From Talinum fruticosum (Eukaryota; Streptophyta; Magnoliopsida; Caryophyllales; Talinaceae): a stretch of 64,000 nt of DNA. The stretch spans positions 124,001-188,000 of the forward strand of contig JAITYX010000054.1 of assembly GCA_021018815.1 (NCBI GenBank), given 5' to 3'. Shown here piece by piece: positions 59,345 through 64,000 of this stretch. Within the stretch, counting starts at the first letter, position 1; the number at the start of each line of letters is the position of its first letter. The notes beneath the pieces are model-generated. The model was not told the origin of the DNA, ran no database searches, and saw only the letters and a program-made list of their open reading frames with translations. The translations under genes and the position numbers were made by a program.

Positions 59345-59834
59345 CTGGCACGAGGAAAACCAACCAGGAAATAAGCTTCCACATGGAAATAGTCAATGCA
59401 GACCTTGTTTACCATCTGAACAGCATGATTGGGATAATCTCATTGACCAATGTACATATCCAGATCATTGAACATCATGTTGTCAAATGAAATCATTCAA
59501 AGAAATTTGATGGAAAGTACACTTAAAGGAGAGAGTGGATATATGTTTTACCCACCCAGAACTGCCACCCCCCATCCCAAAAGGAAGTGTAGTGGATAAG
59601 GTACACATTTATTCACTTTTAACATAGCAAAGATCTCATATCTTATCTACGTATATAAATAGGATTTTTCAGCATAACAGCGAAAAAAGTTGAAACTATA
59701 CCACAGTGAAATATACCTTCATCCGATGTAGCATTAAACTTAGTTAGATGTTCCTTACCATTGTTATGCGCATAGCATTTACATCCAAATGGTCCGAAGT
59801 AGGAGATGTTGGGCTTCTTTCCCTTTTACAGCTC
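59345..59834. other. CSN2 upstream intron/flank before Tat LTR
   Basis: The first CSN2 exon would be expected upstream of 59,344 but I could not recognise it here. A retrotransposon LTR starts at 59,835. Either exon 1 lies beyond the retroelement block or it is lost. Confidence 0.4.
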
Positions 59835-61876
59835 TGTAGACACCAAAAAGTGTCGTCCTTTTCTCTATTTTTTATTTGTTGGGCCGATAATGATAATCCC
59901 GAGTCCTGTTTGAGGATTTGGATCTCGGACTCGTGTTCAATTGGTGCGACGTAAGCTAGTAAACTACAAAGAACTCCCAACATCACATAAATAGCCTTTT
60001 GCCTTGGGTCGATCCAAAAATCCCCTTTTCTTTCGGACAATCCAAAGCCGGGCCAAGCTTCCAGAGACAACGGAGTCCGAGTGCCACGTACTCGGAAAAT
60101 TTTAGGCTCGGAATACGCATTTTACTTCAGTCCAACCGGACAAGGAGTCGAAGACCTCAAGACGACGTTAGACGCCGCATTTCATGATCATAAGCATCAA
60201 AGTGTTGCATTTTGGCTCCAAAACAGTCCACTCGAGACTATAAGCACGCATCCCGCATCAAAAATGAAACCCGGCAAAAATAGAAACCTTCCAAAATGGA
60301 AACTTTCCATTTTTGGAAAGGTGCTATGGCTGGTGCCCGCCACCCCAAAATAGTAAGTGGAACGCCGCATTTTGTCCAGGAGACTCCCTTGGAAGCACGC
60401 TAGGGCACGAAACCCTAGGCATCCCTTGATGGATGGCGCCTACCTTCCCAGCTGTATTCGATTTTATCTCTTCTTTTCCGGTTCAATCTTGTGATACGTT
60501 GGCCTGGTTTATTTTCGATTGTTACGGACGACTAGCTGCATGCAAACCATAGGTCATTCCTTGACTTAACATCTCCCTATAAATAGAGATCCTTGGCTCT
60601 CATTTTCCTAATGGCTCGACCCTCAATGTTACTCTGTTGAAATTCATATAAGAGCTAGTGAATACTCCATTATGTATTCCGATATGTTGGTCCCTTTAAA
60701 GCCTATTCCTTCTTTACTTCCATCATACTCCATACATCCAATCCCAAAATCACATCGAGTCATACATCCGCCTACCTATCTCCACAAAATACTCACAAAA
60801 ATCCTTCCTTAATTAACCATAGTCACATCAAGAGGTCCACATCCGAGATCCGGATCGGCAGGTGGGACAACCCGAGGGCACTAATTCGATCCTCACAATG
60901 GTTTATTTTATTTTTATACTTTCTTTTATTGCTTTTCGTATTGTGGACAAATGATGTATCGCTTTTAATTCCTCCCCGCCCGATGTAATCTTTTAGTTTT
61001 CCGCTTTCTTTTCTTTTCGCTTTGCCTTTTCTTTTTCTTTTCGTTATCGATTTCCTTTACTTTCACTTTTATCGCTTTCCTTTATTATTGTTCTGGTTGC
61101 TTTTAATTCTTATCGCATGTTGTTTGTTTGTTTTTGTACATTATTTAGATTCACCACTCAAACTAGTTATGGTTGTCTTCGGACGGGCGGAATGGAAGGG
61201 TTTATCCCTACGTTTCGTACCCTCACCCTCGAATCCGATTCTCGGTTCAAAGACCGATTAGAGTCATTTTAGCGTCTTTTAGTTTTAGTTTTCCCATACT
61301 AAGATTGGAAGAGCAAATCTTTATTTTTGTTTTTGTTAGTTTTCATCATAAAAGCTGGCTGGCGACTCCCTTTCAATTTATTTCTTCTAGATCCGCTTCC
61401 TTGCTAATTTTTGATTGCAGGAATAAAAAACAGAGTTCCGGATTTGTCGGCTAGGGCGGAGGCCGAGGCCGACTCCTCAACCGTGGCCTCGGCGGCGCCG
61501 GCCACCATTGGGTGTAGTCCACCGCCTGCACCGAGTGGTCGGCAGAGCTAGGCTTCGATCTAGATCGGTGTTTTCACACTAATCTGGCCCTAAAGCCTCA
61601 TGGAAGATTCAACAACCTAATTTTATTTATCGTTCGGTTAAAAAAATATCTCGGGACTTCTTAAAATAATTTCTAAAATGATTAATAAAAATCATCAATC
61701 AAACTTTGCTTAGTTCACTTTAAATCGGATTTAATAAAATTAGGAAATCTTATTAAAAGGTTCATCCCCACATTCTAAAATAGAATTTTAAAACCATCAT
61801 CAAAATCACTCTTTAAAAAGAGACCCAACACAAGTGGGAAAACTTAGCGGGCCCCGGCCGACCGTGGTTCCTACGA
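59835..61876 (+). repeat. 5' LTR of a Tat element (~2.04 kb)
   Basis: Starts TGTAGACACC and ends GGTTCCTACG, two bases before the primer site. TATA box at 60,578. It shares the full set of LTR blocks with 6,737-8,636. The position relative to the primer site shows it is a 5' LTR on the + strand. Confidence 0.9.
60578..60585 (+). promoter_or_regulatory. LTR TATA box
   Basis: TATAAATA followed by GAGATCC, conserved with the other Tat LTRs here. Confidence 0.7.
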
Positions 61877-61878
61877 AG

Positions 61879-61896
61879 TGGCGACTCCAATGGGGA
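61879..61896 (+). other. Primer-binding site, tRNA-Arg type
   Basis: TGGCGACTCCAATGGGGA, the TGGCGACTCC primer site of Tat/Ogre-type Ty3/gypsy elements, directly after the LTR. Confidence 0.85.
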
Positions 61897-62439
61897 TAAT
61901 CATTTATTAAGAGGGAAAAACTTGAAAATTTGAGTAGTGAGTTTTTATAATGAGCTTGCATTAGACATCTTGCATTTAGCAACCTTTGAACTAGTTTAAA
62001 TACTTGTTTTTGGACCCCTAGGAAAAATTTATTGTACCCCCTTCTTACCCTTTGTGGAGAGAGGCTTCCACTGGTTCCTTTAGGCGGGGCCAAACTAGGC
62101 TTGACCGACCGAGGAAACGGTAGCTCCTCCCTCGTAGCATACACTTTTGGGCTAAACCCTTTGGTTCACCGAGAGGCACCGAGATTCTTATCCGTGCAAC
62201 CCATGGGGGACCAAATTCTCGGACTACGTGTCACCATGTATCCAAACTCTTGAACTTTTTAACCATAGACCCTTTGACTATTAGGTGATCCCTTGACTTC
62301 ATTGGCATGCTGATAAACCGGAATTTTACGTTCTTTCTCGTTCTTTTATTGGCTAATTTCAACACTTCAAAGACCTTCTCACCTAAATTCTTATTTGATT
62401 TCGCTTACTTTCTTCATTTATGATTGAAGTGTGCGAATT
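61897..62439 (+). other. Tat leader, interrupted
   Basis: Non-coding leader homologous (inverse) to 45,000-45,290 up to about 62,310. After that it is lost to another retroelement. Confidence 0.65.
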
Positions 62440-63628
62440 TCTATGTTTTGAGGTAATCCCGTCTTTTATGATGAAGAATATATCTTTCAAAGTGCTAAGG
62501 AAAAGAGCGGGAAGCCATAGAAGGTTGGAGAGCGAAGAAATAAGTCAAGCCAAGTTAGCACAGCTGTGGCACTGGCCGTGTCTGAAGGAAAGAAGGAAAA
62601 GAAGACCTAGCACGAGGCTATGCTCGAAGCCCAAGAGGTCACCACAGGCAATGCCAAAGTCAGCACGAGCCATGCTAGGAATTCAGAATTTAATTGAAGA
62701 AGTCGTGAGCTTGCACGGGTTAAGCACGGTTTCAGCACTCGTTGTGCCAATCGACAGCTTTCGTTTTTCCGCACATTTTATTCCGTAAACCGTTAATTTT
62801 CAAGACGAGACTCTTTTATGTTGCGTTTTCTAGGCTAGTTTCTCTCTACTTGTAAGCACTCATTTCCATTGTTAAGAGATCAAAGCTTGGAGTTATTTTT
62901 TTATTAATCGCAAGTTAATTCAAGTTTATGGTATTATCATTATTCTCTCTAATTTTATCTTACATTCTTTTCAGTCTTTGTTCCTCAATCTGCTGTCAAA
63001 TGCCATGAATATGTGTGGCTAAATTTCCAACTTAGGTTGGGGATTTTGCCACTAATATGCTAGTTTAATCGTAATTTATGCTTTAATGCTAATTTGCAAT
63101 TGTTTGATGAATTTCCGACTTGTTGATACTTGTGAATTGGTGTGGTTAGAGAGAATCCTACCTTTATTATTTTTGGGAATTGAGTAGACTTCGATAGAAG
63201 AGGCTTAGTTCTACTTCAACTTGTTGGATGATAACAATTTAGATATGAGAATAATTTAGGTTGTTATTAAGGGAAGAGTCGATAACTTTGTAATTCTCTG
63301 GTTTTGATTGTGTGAGAACAACAATTAATTCAATTGAATTAGCTTAATGACCTTCGAGAGAAGGCTTAGGTGGTTTGAACTGCATCAATTCCCTAGTTCA
63401 TTGCGAGTTGTGAATAGTGTAAAAGCATGTAATTAAGATTGAAGGCATGTTAGCTCGGTAAATCCTCGCCTAAGGTTTCTTTATCTAATTCTATTTCGTT
63501 CTTTAAGTGCTTATATTACCAACCAAGTGAACTGTTCCGTTGCTTAGTTCAAAAGGACATTGACCTTAGACCTACAAGAGACCTAGCTCCTCGAGACCGA
63601 CAATCGTACTCTCTATAGTACAACAACA
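62440..63628 (+). repeat. Athila-type LTR
   Basis: The end, ...TACAACAACA, is followed after three A by TGGCGCCGTTGC, the tRNA-Asp-type primer site typical of Athila elements. The start is not exact; the sequence changes character near 62,440. The LTR would be about 1.2 kb. Confidence 0.6.
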
Positions 63629-63631
63629 AAA

Positions 63632-63650
63632 TGGCGCCGTTGCTTGGGAG
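63632..63650 (+). other. Athila-type primer-binding site
   Basis: TGGCGCCGTTGCTTGGGAG, close to the TGGCGCCGTTGCCGGGGA site of Athila/Calypso elements. Confidence 0.85.
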
Positions 63651-63782
63651 CTAGCGCCACTCCCTAGTCCGAGTAACGTGACACTTTTGAATTAAGCCTT
63701 TTATTTTTCTTTATTTTTCTTCTTCCTTTTTGCTTTTTTATTTGCTTGAGCCTACTTACGCTTGGTATAGTTACTTGAGTGT

Positions 63783-64000
63783 ATGCTTAGGAGGAACCAT
63801 AAAGATGAAGAATTAGCACCTCTTGATCCCGAAATTGAAGCAACTGTCGGACGCATAAGTGGTGCAGCTCGTAGGCGAAGAAAGAAGCAAAATATGGCTG
63901 GAAATCCACTCCCACCTCCACCTCGTACCCTTCAATCATACTCGGCTCCTACCACGGGTACAGGTGGCTCCGCTATTGTGTTGCCCGATCTACCGGAGGG
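63783..64000 (+). CDS. Athila-type gag, 5' part, runs off the window
   Basis: Open frame from ATG at 63,783 to the window end (72 full codons), beginning MLRRNHKDEELAPLDPEIEA, then a basic ARRRRKKQN patch and a Pro-rich PLPPPPRTLQSYSAP stretch ending near SAIVLPDLPEG. This is the usual start of Athila gag (E.L.PLDPEIE.T.RR...R.L.DY..P). It lies ~130 bases after the primer site. No break is visible in the part present. Confidence 0.75.
   Translation, partial: MLRRNHKDEELAPLDPEIEATVGRISGAARRRRKKQNMAGNPLPPPPRTLQSYSAPTTGTGGSAIVLPDLPE

Noticed and set aside
1..64000. CRISPR arrays, operons, rRNA genes or intact tRNA genes
   Set aside because: The sequence is plant nuclear. Repeats are transposon or microsatellite derived, and only tRNA-like SINE promoters were seen.

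Overview
This is plant nuclear DNA. The evidence is spliceosomal GT-AG introns, a split gene for COP9 signalosome subunit 2 with plant-type wording, and dense plant transposon families (Tat and Athila Ty3/gypsy, CACTA, hAT, LINE, SINE-like). An angiosperm, probably a eudicot, fits best, but the species cannot be named from the sequence. No rRNA, canonical tRNA, organellar, bacterial or CRISPR sequence was seen. Most coding sequence is decayed transposon sequence carrying stops and frameshifts.

Layout. 1-8.6 kb is the 3' half of a Tat-lineage Ty3/gypsy element on the + strand: the pol end (integrase), two accessory genes on the opposite strand (a DUF7745-like gene and a plant mobile domain gene), a polypurine tract and a 1.9 kb 3' LTR. 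8.6-11.2 kb is a decayed CACTA Transposase_24-type gene (+). 11.7-12.8 kb is a LINE ORF1 remnant (-). 13.3-19.1 kb is a second, internally deleted Tat element, with a complete 1,531 bp non-autonomous CACTA element inserted just after pol; it keeps traces of the same two antisense genes. 19.1-24 kb is AT-rich non-coding DNA with nested duplications. 24.35-29.3 kb is the only apparently intact host gene: three exons encoding a 122-residue putative secreted protein. 29.3-31.8 kb is repeat-rich intergenic DNA.

31.8-38.1 kb is a second, larger CACTA element on the - strand, with TNP1-like and TNPD-like remnants and a tandem array of ~500 bp units between them. 38.1-40.9 kb has Tat LTR pieces in inverted orientation. 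41.6-46.8 kb is a Tat element (-) that keeps its 5' LTR, primer-binding site and gag but has lost pol. 47-48 kb is another LINE ORF1 (-). 48.6-59.3 kb is a COP9 signalosome subunit 2 (CSN2) gene on the - strand. Its exon-intron structure survives, but it carries an in-frame stop, several frameshifts and a damaged acceptor, so it reads as an unprocessed pseudogene; one intron has been enlarged by two hAT elements with perfect 8 bp target duplications. 59.8-62.4 kb is the 5' LTR, primer site and leader of another Tat element (+). Inside or next to it lies an Athila-type LTR with its own primer site and the start of gag, running off the window at 64,000.

Overall the window is a nested retrotransposon landscape around two host loci: one probably functional small secreted-protein gene and one broken CSN2 copy. 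All family assignments rest on reading translations by eye; no database search was run.
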